Below the pieces are notes generated by a model. That model had not been told where the DNA came from. It searched no databases and was given only the letters and a program-made list of their open reading frames with translations. A DNA stretch of 37,375 bases, taken from NCBI GenBank assembly GCA_947474645.1, contig CANJJD010000025.1, positions 1 to 37,375 on the forward strand. The letters run 5' to 3'. A program made the position numbers and the translations under genes. Every line of letters begins with the position of its first letter. The stretch's first letter is position 1. This DNA comes from Alphaproteobacteria bacterium. GTDB taxonomy: Bacteria > Pseudomonadota > Alphaproteobacteria > Micropepsales > Micropepsaceae. Below, one piece after another: positions 1 through 6,740 of the stretch.

Positions 1-82
1 CACCCTTGCCCTGAGAGATCAAAACTTCAATCTGGCGTAGCAAAATCACTATCTGCTCCGCGCTAAAACACTTCTTCGGCAT
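1..82 (-). CDS. IS3-family transposase OrfA, N-terminal fragment (runs off the window)
   Basis: Only the first 27 residues are in the window: MPKKCFSAEQIVILLRQIEV followed by LISQGKG. This closely matches the usual start of IS407-group OrfA proteins (M-P-x-K-x-F-[ST]-A-E-Q-I-V-x-x-L-R-Q-I-E-V). In the family it forms the helix-turn-helix DNA-binding subunit that, after programmed frameshifting into OrfB, makes the OrfAB transposase. A good Shine-Dalgarno (AAAGGACC) precedes the ATG. Third codon positions are less GC-rich than in the chromosomal neighbours, as expected for mobile DNA. Confidence 0.8.
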   Translation of the reverse strand, partial: MPKKCFSAEQIVILLRQIEVLISQGKG

Positions 83-147
83 AACTAAGGTCCTTTCCAA
101 GTCAGTTTCTCTCAAACCGCTTGGTACAAAAAGACCCGGTCAGGTCA
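1..147 (-). mobile_element. End of an IS3-family (IS407-type) insertion sequence
   Basis: Read on the minus strand, the element begins at 147 with TGACCTGACCGGGTC, which resembles the terminal inverted repeat of the IS407 group of IS3 elements (these begin TGACCTG). About 65 bases later comes a ribosome binding site (GGAAAGGACC) and the ATG of orfA at 82. The rest of the element, including orfB and the other terminal repeat, lies outside the window, so neither completeness nor the target duplication can be checked. Immediately inward, from 148, the sequence changes to a plus-strand reading frame that looks like the 3' part of a PAS-type gene. This fits an insertion into that gene. The family call is from recalled motifs, not a search. 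Confidence 0.75.
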
Positions 148-656
148 GCACCAGCTTCCTGGCCCATTGGGAATCCCAGTCCGGCCTGTCGCTGGCTTCG
201 CTTTTGCGCCAGGCGCTGAAAGCCTGCCAGCCTGTCTGCCTGTCTTCCGTCGCCGCCACCGCCGACAATGGCATGGTCGAGCTGGAAACCATCCTCACCC
301 CGGTCTCTTTCAATGGCGGCGAACCGACCCGCTTCTTCGGCATGGTGCAGATGTTGAGCGATCCCACGCCGCTTCTGGGCCGTTCCATCGCCTATGAACG
401 GCTGGTGGGCTCGCAGATCATCCAGGAAGACGAACCGCTTTCCGCTTGCGACCAGGACAACGACCAGCCCCCGCCGCCCCCGCCGCCGCCGCCCAGCCTT
501 CGGGCCCATCCCAAGGCGCCCTATTTGCGCCTGGTGGTGTCGCAGGAAAGCCCCGCCTTCCTGCATTTCGGCAGCGGCGACCTTCTTCAGAAAATGTTCG
601 ATGTGATCGGCCGCTGGCGCGCCGCCAATAGTCAGGATTACAGCCGCTTCGTCTAA
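148..656 (+). pseudogene. 3' remnant of a PAS-type (PAS_5-like) protein gene truncated by the IS
   Basis: The frame is open from the IS boundary to TAA at 654-656, about 168 codons, with no convincing start of its own (only a TTG at 204). The residues read as the second half of an alphaproteobacterial PAS_5-like domain: a helical stretch (FLAHWESQSGLSLASLLRQA), then VELETILTPVSFNGG and RFFGMVQMLSDP, which fit the last strands of the fold. A proline run of nine residues (encoded about 467-495) and a short C-terminal tail (PYLRLVV) follow. The N-terminal half is missing and would lie beyond the IS if the insertion is simple. Assignment to PAS_5 rests on recalled pattern and is moderate; the truncation by the IS is better supported. 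Confidence 0.6.
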
Positions 657-659
657 GCC

Positions 660-1013
660 TTATGGCCTGGGCATAATCGTGGTGGACGGCGTGTTCAGGT
701 CCGGCCGCTGCGCGGTGATTTCCTTGACCGGCGGATGGTCCACCGGATCGTTGCGCAGGATATTGGTATCCAGCCGCGCCGCATTGTTCTTGCGCTGCAG
801 ATACGGGATTTCATAAGCCTCGACCTTGGCGCGATAGGCCTCGAACACCGCATTGTCCTGGGCCGTGCGCTTGTCGCAGCGTTCCGCTGGCAGGCCCGCC
901 TGTTCCTGGCACCACAGGTCGAAATTCATTTCCTTGACCTGGTAGTTGCCGTTGCGCTGGGCCAGCGCCGGGCTCGCCACAACCAGGATCATCAATGCAA
1001 GACGCAGCTTCAT
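660..1013 (-). CDS. Small secreted protein of unknown function
   Basis: This 117-residue protein starts with a clear Sec signal peptide (MKLRLALMILVVASPALA, cleaved before QRNGNY). The mature part is hydrophilic, with two cysteines in WCQEQAGLPAERCDKR (near residues 34 and 46) that could form a disulfide in the periplasm. The region around residues 50-75 is helical and charged, and the tail is proline-rich. I do not recognise a family. It lies downstream of the OmpA-type lipoprotein gene on the same strand, but a strong hairpin (1064-1091) separates the two, so it is probably transcribed separately or by read-through. Confidence 0.65.
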   Translation of the reverse strand: MKLRLALMILVVASPALAQRNGNYQVKEMNFDLWCQEQAGLPAERCDKRTAQDNAVFEAYRAKVEAYEIPYLQRKNNAARLDTNILRNDPVDHPPVKEITAQRPDLNTPSTTIMPRP

Positions 1014-1063
1014 GATGCCAGCCTAGGCGCTTTGCCGGGGGTTGGACAGCCGCAAAATGACAA

Positions 1064-1091
1064 CGGCCCGCGCCTTTTGGGGCGCGGGCCG
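1064..1091 (-). terminator. Rho-independent-type hairpin after the OmpA lipoprotein gene
   Basis: An 11-bp perfect GC-rich stem (CGGCCCGCGCC / GGCGCGGGCCG) with a 6-base loop begins 23 bases downstream of the stop codon of the minus-strand gene at 1115-2059. In that direction it is followed by TTGTCATTTT, a moderately T-rich tail. Confidence 0.7.
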
Positions 1092-1114
1092 CTGATATGC
1101 GAGGCGTTAATGAT

Positions 1115-2059
1115 TTACGGTTGCAGCGTGACGACGGTGCGCCGGTTCTTGGCTTCCCGGACGCCGTCCTCGGTCTGAACCGCCAGGTCGGTTTCACCGA
1201 CGCCGCTGGCATGCAGGGCCGCGCGGCGCGCGCCCAGGTTGGCCAGGGCCTCGACCACGACATTGGCGCGGCGAACCGACAGCGCCTGGTTGTAGTCCGA
1301 GGCGCCGGAGGTATCGGTGTGGCCAACGATGTTGATGTTGGTCTGGCCGCCGGTGCGGGCGGTGGCGATCACATCGTCCAGCACCTTCAACTGCTCGGCC
1401 TTCAGGGTCCAGGAGTCGAAGTCGAAATAGACGGTGAAGTCACCGCCGGACTGGGCCGTGGGTGCGGGTGCAGCCGTCGGAGCCGGCATGGGTGCGACCG
1501 GCGGAGGCGGCGGCGCCGGACGGGCCGCGGTTTCCAGGCGCACGATCGAGGAATCCAGCGCGTTCTTGCAGGCCTGGGCGGCGGCAGCGGCGCTGGGCAC
1601 GTTGCTGTACAGCACCCAGCAGTCGAAGTCGGCCTGGGCGCGGGCGGCCTGTTCGGGGAACTGGTCCTTGCCGGTGATCACGGCGCGCACAAGGCGGGCG
1701 CGCATGGCGGTCTGGGCGGCGCCCGAACCGGATTCGGCTTCAGGCTCGGTGCCCCCGGTGGCCAGATCGGCCTTGTCGGTGAAAGCCTTGGCGAGCAGGT
1801 CGTTGGAGCTTTCGCTGCCCGAGAAGGGGTTCAGGGAGTCAAAAAAGCCGCTTTCCTCAGCGTCTTCGGCGGGCAGGGCGGCAGCCTGGGTGGCCAGGTC
1901 GCCATAATCCTTGGCCAGGGCCTGGGTGAAGGGACTGCCGGGACCGATATCCTCGGCGTCATCGCTCGAACAGGCGGCAAGGCCAAAGGCCAGGACACCG
2001 GCAGCGGCAAGCATGGTCCAGCGGCGGCCATGGCCGCGAGAAATCGTTGAAAAGCGCAT
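1115..2059 (-). CDS. OmpA-family lipoprotein (peptidoglycan-associated)
   Basis: This 314-residue protein begins with a lipoprotein signal peptide whose lipobox LAAC gives Cys30. An acidic domain of roughly 150 residues follows, with two cysteines in FDCWVLYSN and AAAQACKNAL. A proline/alanine linker (PAPPPPPVAPMPAPTAAPAP) leads to a C-terminal OmpA domain of about 100 residues. That domain carries VYFDFDSWTL and NINIVGHTDTSGASDYNQAL followed by SVRRANVV, the peptidoglycan-binding signature with its conserved Asp and Arg. The protein probably anchors the outer membrane to the cell wall. I chose the ATG at 2059 over a longer frame to 2305 because it gives the signal peptide and has GGGGA upstream. 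Alphaproteobacterial Pal is shorter, so this is a larger relative rather than Pal itself. It is divergent from the PilZ gene at 2323. Confidence 0.88.
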   Translation of the reverse strand: MRFSTISRGHGRRWTMLAAAGVLAFGLAACSSDDAEDIGPGSPFTQALAKDYGDLATQAAALPAEDAEESGFFDSLNPFSGSESSNDLLAKAFTDKADLATGGTEPEAESGSGAAQTAMRARLVRAVITGKDQFPEQAARAQADFDCWVLYSNVPSAAAAAQACKNALDSSIVRLETAARPAPPPPPVAPMPAPTAAPAPTAQSGGDFTVYFDFDSWTLKAEQLKVLDDVIATARTGGQTNINIVGHTDTSGASDYNQALSVRRANVVVEALANLGARRAALHASGVGETDLAVQTEDGVREAKNRRTVVTLQP

Positions 2060-2322
2060 ATTATTAAGTCCCCACAAGCGGCTTTGTAATCCGGGCCCCA
2101 GCCCTGCTCCGTGCCGCGAAATTTTACCCGCCTTTCCTATAGCGCGGCGCATGGATGCGAAAAAGGCCCCTGTTTCAAAATGGTTGACCCCGCCTGTGGC
2201 CCGAAAAAGGGGGTTTGGACGCGAAAAAAGGCCATTTCCCGGTCCATCCGGGGTGTCCGGTAACCTCCTGTTGACCCTCCCGGGGGTATGAATGGCTTGA
2301 AACATTAACGCTTGGGCGGCCC

Positions 2323-2961
2323 ATGCAGGGCTTGGCGATGTCCATCAAGGACGCCGAACCGGTCGTCGCCAAGGCAGGCGCCGAGCGCCGGCGCTTTCGC
2401 CGTGTCCGGGTGGACCTGCCCGGGCGGCTGTTCGTCCCCTCCGATGCCCGCGAAGCGCGCTGCACCATTTCCGACCTGTCGCCCGGCGGCGCCGCCATCG
2501 TCTGCGAGATGATCCCCGAGGCCGGCACCCCGGTCATTCTCTATGTCGACGGCTTCGGCCGTTTTGAAGGCAATGTGGTGCGCCGCGACGGTTACGGCTT
2601 CGGCATCGCCTTTATCTGCACCCCCTCCAAGCGCGAACGCACCGCCGAACAGTTGATCCTGTTCCTCAACAAGGCGCTGGTGGACGAGTCAGTGATGCGC
2701 CGCCATGAGCGCTCCAACCAGAAGGGCTTCGCCCGATACACCCGCGCCGATGGCCAGATCGTGCATTGCGAAGTGATGGATATCTCGGTCGGCGGCGTGT
2801 CGCTGCGGACCGACGTCAAGCCGCCGATCGGCGAATTCGTGCTGATCGCCCAGATCGCGGGCCGGGTGGCGCGTCATCATGCCGACGGCATCGGCATCGA
2901 GTTTGTCGGCCAGGAAAAAGCCGCCGACCAGGCTGCTCACCACATCAATGTGGTCCGCTAG
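2323..2961 (+). CDS. PilZ-domain protein with two PilZ units
   Basis: This 212-residue soluble protein carries two PilZ-like units, which in the family bind cyclic di-GMP and control motility, polysaccharide or surface behaviour. Unit 1 has a basic start (ERRRFRRVRVD, with R23 and R27 as a possible RxxxR pair) and D51-L-S-P-G-G, the D/N-x-S-x-x-G motif. Unit 2 (about 125-200) has D153-I-S-V-G-G, but its N-terminal motif is RSNQK rather than a perfect RxxxR, so c-di-GMP binding there is less certain. ATG 2323 is used; ATG 2338 (MSIKDAE) is an equally good start, with AGGG upstream. It is convergent with the hydroxylase gene, leaving only 3 bases between the stops. A GGDEF/EAL protein at 17270 is a possible source of the signal. 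Confidence 0.85.
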   Translation: MQGLAMSIKDAEPVVAKAGAERRRFRRVRVDLPGRLFVPSDAREARCTISDLSPGGAAIVCEMIPEAGTPVILYVDGFGRFEGNVVRRDGYGFGIAFICTPSKRERTAEQLILFLNKALVDESVMRRHERSNQKGFARYTRADGQIVHCEVMDISVGGVSLRTDVKPPIGEFVLIAQIAGRVARHHADGIGIEFVGQEKAADQAAHHINVVR

Positions 2962-2964
2962 TTT

Positions 2965-3552
2965 TTAGCGGAAGTCCGGCCCCACCGCCCAGATTACCAG
3001 CGAACGGCGGATCCCCGATTCAATCGGCGTGACCTGGTGCAGCATGTTGGCGGGGAAGGCGACCAGGGTGCCGCGCTCCCGTGGCGCGGTGTCGATCAGG
3101 TTTCCGCCGCGCACCTGCAGGTCGCAGCCCTTGTAATCGGCGCTGTCGCTGAGCTGCAGGCTCAAGGTCAGCTTGCGCGGCTCCTGCGACGGGTCATGCG
3201 GATCGCGGCCATAGTCCTTGTGCCATTCGAAGTGCCCGCCTTCGGGCCCGCCATACAGCGCATATTGCATTGCCGCCAACGCCGACAGGTCGAATCGGAA
3301 GTAGCGGGCGTTCAATTCCAGCACCGCCTGTTCCACTTTGGCATAGACGTTTTCGGTGTCGGGACCGCGCGGCACCCAGGCAACCTTGGTGCTGCGGATA
3401 TTCTCATAGCCCCGGCCGTTCGACAGTTCGGCTTTCTCCAGCGCCAGGCTGTCGCCCAGCCGCACCAAAGCGTCCAGTTCGGCCGTGCTGAACAGGCCGC
3501 GCCAGACGGCCAGCGCGCCGGATAAGGCCAATGATCCCCCCAATGCAAGCAT
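2965..3552 (-). CDS. 2-oxoglutarate/Fe(II)-dependent hydroxylase (PKHD/prolyl 4-hydroxylase type)
   Basis: This 195-residue protein has the double-stranded beta-helix layout of 2OG-Fe(II) oxygenases. Iron ligands are visible as H111-K-D113 (in HFEWHKDYG) and distal H172 (in MLHQVTPI). R182 or R183 (GIRRSLVIW) is placed to bind the 2-oxoglutarate carboxylate. The stretches RKLTLSLQLSDSADYKGCDL and GTLVAFPANMLHQVTPI are typical of the PKHD/P4H branch. The family hydroxylates protein or peptide side chains; the substrate here cannot be told. Start ATG 3552 gives a short hydrophobic N-terminus (MLALGGSLALSGAL), which could suggest a slightly later true start, though none is obvious. Confidence 0.85.
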   Translation of the reverse strand: MLALGGSLALSGALAVWRGLFSTAELDALVRLGDSLALEKAELSNGRGYENIRSTKVAWVPRGPDTENVYAKVEQAVLELNARYFRFDLSALAAMQYALYGGPEGGHFEWHKDYGRDPHDPSQEPRKLTLSLQLSDSADYKGCDLQVRGGNLIDTAPRERGTLVAFPANMLHQVTPIESGIRRSLVIWAVGPDFR

Positions 3553-3631
3553 CTGTTGTTGTGCCGGTTATGGATACGCAGAGCAGCTTACGGCAAAGCG
3601 CAGGGCCAAGAAATGGAAAGTTCGCCAGGTC

Positions 3632-4420
3632 TCAGAAGCGGTAGCCGGCCATGCCCATCACCGTGACATTGGTGTCGCGGATGCTGATGGGGCTAAGGGC
3701 GGCATCGCCGAGCAGGCGCGTGACGCCGACATCGGTGCCGACAAACCAATGACTGTTGATGCGGTAGATCAGGTTGGCGCCGGCCCGCACATCCTTGAAG
3801 CCGCTGGAGGCGTTAAAGCGCGGAAAGATCGAGGCGCCGGCCTGGGCCGGGGTGACGCCGAAATAGGTCTGCATGTATTCGCCGTCGGCCCAGGTGGCGC
3901 GAATATGCGGCATCAGGATCAGCTTCTTGCCCAGGGGCAGCCCCGACGACAGTCCCATGGTGCCCGTCACGCCATGGTTGATGGATTTGACGGCGGAAAC
4001 CTCGAAATTGAACAGGCTGATGCGGGTGGAGGCGAAGGCGCGCAGGGCCGCCGAAGCCTTGATGGTGCCCAGGCCCTTCAGCCGGTCATCGCCGGATTCG
4101 AAAATCCCGTCGCTGGCGTGATCCTTGCGGCCGGCATCGAAGGTGAGGCCGCCGCCGAAACGGATTTTCTTGAGATGGGCGGTGACGCTGAGCCCGCCCT
4201 GGCCCAGGGAGATGGTATCGCGCCAGCTCACGGCGACAAACGGCAGGGCACGCACGATGCTGCGGTCGCTGCCTTCAAAGCTGGGCCGTGACGCCACGGC
4301 CGCGCCCAATGTGACGTCCCATACTTTTGCTTTTTCGCCGCGGCCACGAAATTGCGCCTGCGCCGGCGCGCACATAAGGGCGGCCGCAGCAACGGCGATC
4401 AGGATACAGGGCGCTTTCAC
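3632..4420 (-). CDS. MipA/OmpV-family outer membrane protein
   Basis: This 262-residue protein has an N-terminal signal peptide (MKAPCILIAVAAAALMCAPAQA) and a body of alternating beta strands ending in GMAGYRF, with the C-terminal aromatic Phe typical of outer-membrane beta barrels. Early segments such as WDVTLGAAVASRPSFEGSD and the closing strands match the MipA/OmpV pattern. In Escherichia coli MipA scaffolds murein synthases, but the family is broad and the role here is unproven. The start is GTG at 4420. It lies 37 bases downstream of the NAD-GDH gene on the same strand, so the two may be cotranscribed. Confidence 0.8.
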   Translation of the reverse strand: MKAPCILIAVAAAALMCAPAQAQFRGRGEKAKVWDVTLGAAVASRPSFEGSDRSIVRALPFVAVSWRDTISLGQGGLSVTAHLKKIRFGGGLTFDAGRKDHASDGIFESGDDRLKGLGTIKASAALRAFASTRISLFNFEVSAVKSINHGVTGTMGLSSGLPLGKKLILMPHIRATWADGEYMQTYFGVTPAQAGASIFPRFNASSGFKDVRAGANLIYRINSHWFVGTDVGVTRLLGDAALSPISIRDTNVTVMGMAGYRF

Positions 4421-4457
4421 GCCTTCAGCGATACAGGCTTTGGCGCGGCCGCGCCAT

Positions 4458-6725
4458 CTATCCCAGATTCTGGATCTGGCTGGAGGCCAGCATCAGCTTG
4501 GCGACACTGAGTTCGCCGCTGGCGTCCAGGGTGCCCAGGAAGGCGCGGGTGCGTTCCAGCGCATCGCCCTGTGTGGCGGCCCAGTCGTCCACGCTGGCGC
4601 CGCTGGCCAGCAGTTTGCGGGTGATGCCGCGCTGGGACTGGGAAAGATCGTCGAGCAGCCGGCGCAGCGCCAGCCGGTCCCAATGTTCGGGTGGCGAGAA
4701 ACGTCCCGCCAGGCTGCGCAAGCGGTCCAGGCCCAGGATTTCGCCCAACTGGAAGAACACCGGCGCGACCTTGTCCGGTGGCATCCTGGTTTCATGCGCC
4801 AGCAGCGCCACGTCCAGCGCCGCCGCCAGGGGCGAGAGCAGCGCCATGTCGCGCGCCAGATCTTCCGGCACGCCGGCGCCGGTCAGTTCGGCGATGGCTT
4901 CCTGGTCGGCGGGCGTCATCGTGTAATGCTGGCGCAGCGCCTCCACCCCGGCGCGATACTGCGCCACGGTGTCGGCGATGGGCGCATCCCCCGGCACCTG
5001 GGTCAGGAACCAGCGCGCGGCGCGGCGGAACTGGTCGGCGATGCCGGAATAAAGCCGTGTCTGCACCGCGGCATCGACTTTCAAATCCAGCGCGTCGATG
5101 CGGCTCTTGAGCGCCGACAGACCAAAGGCGCCGTCACTGAGGACAAAGCCGCGCGCAACCTGCGCCGACGACAGGCCTGTCACCTCGCGGGTGCGCAGCA
5201 CGAATACCGGCCCGGCCAGGTTGACGATGCCGTTGATCAAAACGGTGCTGACGATCTCGCGCTTCAGGCGGTGGCGGCCGGGCTCCTCGGGAAAGGCGGC
5301 CACGGCGGCAGGCGGGAAATAGCCGGCCAGCAGGGATTCAAACACCGGATCGTCGGGCAGGGTGCTGGCCAGCACTTCGGCGTCCAGGTCCAGCTTGGCA
5401 TAGGCCAGAAGCACCGCCAGCTCGGGGCGGGTCAGCCCCTTGCCGCCATGGGCCAGCGCGCTGAGCGCCGCATCGCCGGGCAAAAACTCCACGCCCCGGT
5501 CCAGCTTGCCGCGCGACTCAAGATCGCGCATCAGCCGCGCTTGGGCGTCCAAATCGCGGATGCCGCGCTGCTCGGCCACCGACAAGGCCAGGGTCTGGTT
5601 GTAATTGTCCGCCAGCACATGTTCGGCGACATCGTCGGTCATGGAGGCGAGCAGGGTGTTGCGCTTGTCCTCGCTGAGTTCGCCGCGCATCACCGGCCCG
5701 CCCAGCAGGATCTTCAAATTCACTTCATGGTCGGAAGTGTCCACGCCGGCACTGTTGTCGATCGCGTCGGTCTCGATGCGCACACCGGAACGCGCCGCTT
5801 CGATACGGCCGAGCTGGGTGACGCCCAGATTGGCGCCTTCGCCCACCACTTTGGCGCGCAGCTCCGCGCCGTTGACGCGCACCGCGTCATTGGCGCGGTC
5901 GCCGGCCTCGGCCTGGGATTGCGAAGCCGCCTTGATGTAGGTGCCGATTCCACCGAACCACAACAGGTCGGTCTGGGCTTTCAGCAGCGCGTTGATCAAG
6001 GCCGGCGGCGACAGGCTGGCGGCATCGCTGCCGATCAGCGCCTGTACTTCGGGCGACAGGGGAATTTCCTTCAGGGTGCGGGCGAAGATACCGCCGCCCT
6101 TGCCGATCAGTTCCTTGTTGTAATCGTCCCAGCTCGAGCGGGGCAGGGCGAACAACCGCTCGCGCTCGGCAAAGCCGGTGGCGGCATCCGCATTGGGGTC
6201 CAGGAAGATGTGGCGGTGATCGAAGGCCGCCACCAGGCGGATGTGCTTGGACAGCAGCATGCCGTTGCCGAACACGTCGCCCGACATGTCGCCCACGCCG
6301 ATCACGGTGAAGTCGGTGCTCTGGATGTCGGTGCCCAGTTCGCGGAAGTGGCGCTTGACCGCTTCCCAGGCGCCGCGGGCGGTGATGCCCATCTTCTTGT
6401 GGTCATAACCGACGCTGCCGCCGCTGGCGAAGGCGTCCCCAAGCCAGAAGCCGCGTTCCAGCGCGATGCCGTTGGCGATGTCCGAGAAGGTGGCGGTGCC
6501 CTTGTCGGCCGCCACCACCAGGTAAGGATCATCGCCATCGGGCCGCAGCACGTTCGGCGGCGGCATGATCTTGCCGGCGCCGTCCAGATTGTCGGTGACG
6601 TCCAGCAGGGCGTTGATGAAAATCTTGTAGGCCGCGATGCCGGTTTCCATGAACTGCTCGCGGGAGGGATTGGCGGGCATCAGCTTGGGAAAGAAGCCGC
6701 CCTTGGCGCCCACCGGCACGATCAC
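4458..6725 (-). CDS. gdhB: NAD-glutamate dehydrogenase, C-terminal part (possible internal start)
   Basis: The open frame resumes right after the TAG (6737); the first usable start codon is GTG at 6725, giving 755 residues. It begins with IVPVGAKGGFFPKLMPANPS, the glutamate dehydrogenase substrate-lysine motif (Lys834 of the read-through protein). The NAD-binding Rossmann region follows, with VIGVGDMSGDVFGNGMLLS as the glycine-rich turn, then the helical C-terminal domain ending KLMLASSQIQNLG. Translation from this GTG would need reinitiation, and no clear Shine-Dalgarno is seen. Without the preceding substrate-binding segment an isolated product is unlikely to be active. Confidence 0.82.
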   Translation of the reverse strand: MIVPVGAKGGFFPKLMPANPSREQFMETGIAAYKIFINALLDVTDNLDGAGKIMPPPNVLRPDGDDPYLVVAADKGTATFSDIANGIALERGFWLGDAFASGGSVGYDHKKMGITARGAWEAVKRHFRELGTDIQSTDFTVIGVGDMSGDVFGNGMLLSKHIRLVAAFDHRHIFLDPNADAATGFAERERLFALPRSSWDDYNKELIGKGGGIFARTLKEIPLSPEVQALIGSDAASLSPPALINALLKAQTDLLWFGGIGTYIKAASQSQAEAGDRANDAVRVNGAELRAKVVGEGANLGVTQLGRIEAARSGVRIETDAIDNSAGVDTSDHEVNLKILLGGPVMRGELSEDKRNTLLASMTDDVAEHVLADNYNQTLALSVAEQRGIRDLDAQARLMRDLESRGKLDRGVEFLPGDAALSALAHGGKGLTRPELAVLLAYAKLDLDAEVLASTLPDDPVFESLLAGYFPPAAVAAFPEEPGRHRLKREIVSTVLINGIVNLAGPVFVLRTREVTGLSSAQVARGFVLSDGAFGLSALKSRIDALDLKVDAAVQTRLYSGIADQFRRAARWFLTQVPGDAPIADTVAQYRAGVEALRQHYTMTPADQEAIAELTGAGVPEDLARDMALLSPLAAALDVALLAHETRMPPDKVAPVFFQLGEILGLDRLRSLAGRFSPPEHWDRLALRRLLDDLSQSQRGITRKLLASGASVDDWAATQGDALERTRAFLGTLDASGELSVAKLMLASSQIQNLG

Positions 6726-6737
6726 GGCATTCTTGAC

Positions 6738-6740
6738 CTA
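6738..6740 (-). other. Premature amber codon within the NAD-GDH catalytic core
   Basis: The codons are GTG AAA GCG CAG TAG GTC AAG AAT on the minus strand. The second Q of the conserved K-A-Q-Q-V-K-N motif is replaced by TAG, a one-base change from CAG (C to T on the coding strand). Confidence 0.9.

Noticed and set aside
467-495. Proline-encoding CCG/CCC run as a functional repeat
   Set aside because: A short low-complexity linker within a truncated gene; nothing suggests a separate role.
2260-2274. GTAA-N7-TTGA upstream of the PilZ gene as a CtrA site
   Set aside because: Only 6 of 8 positions match TTAA-N7-TTAA; such matches are expected by chance, and the organism is not known to use CtrA here.
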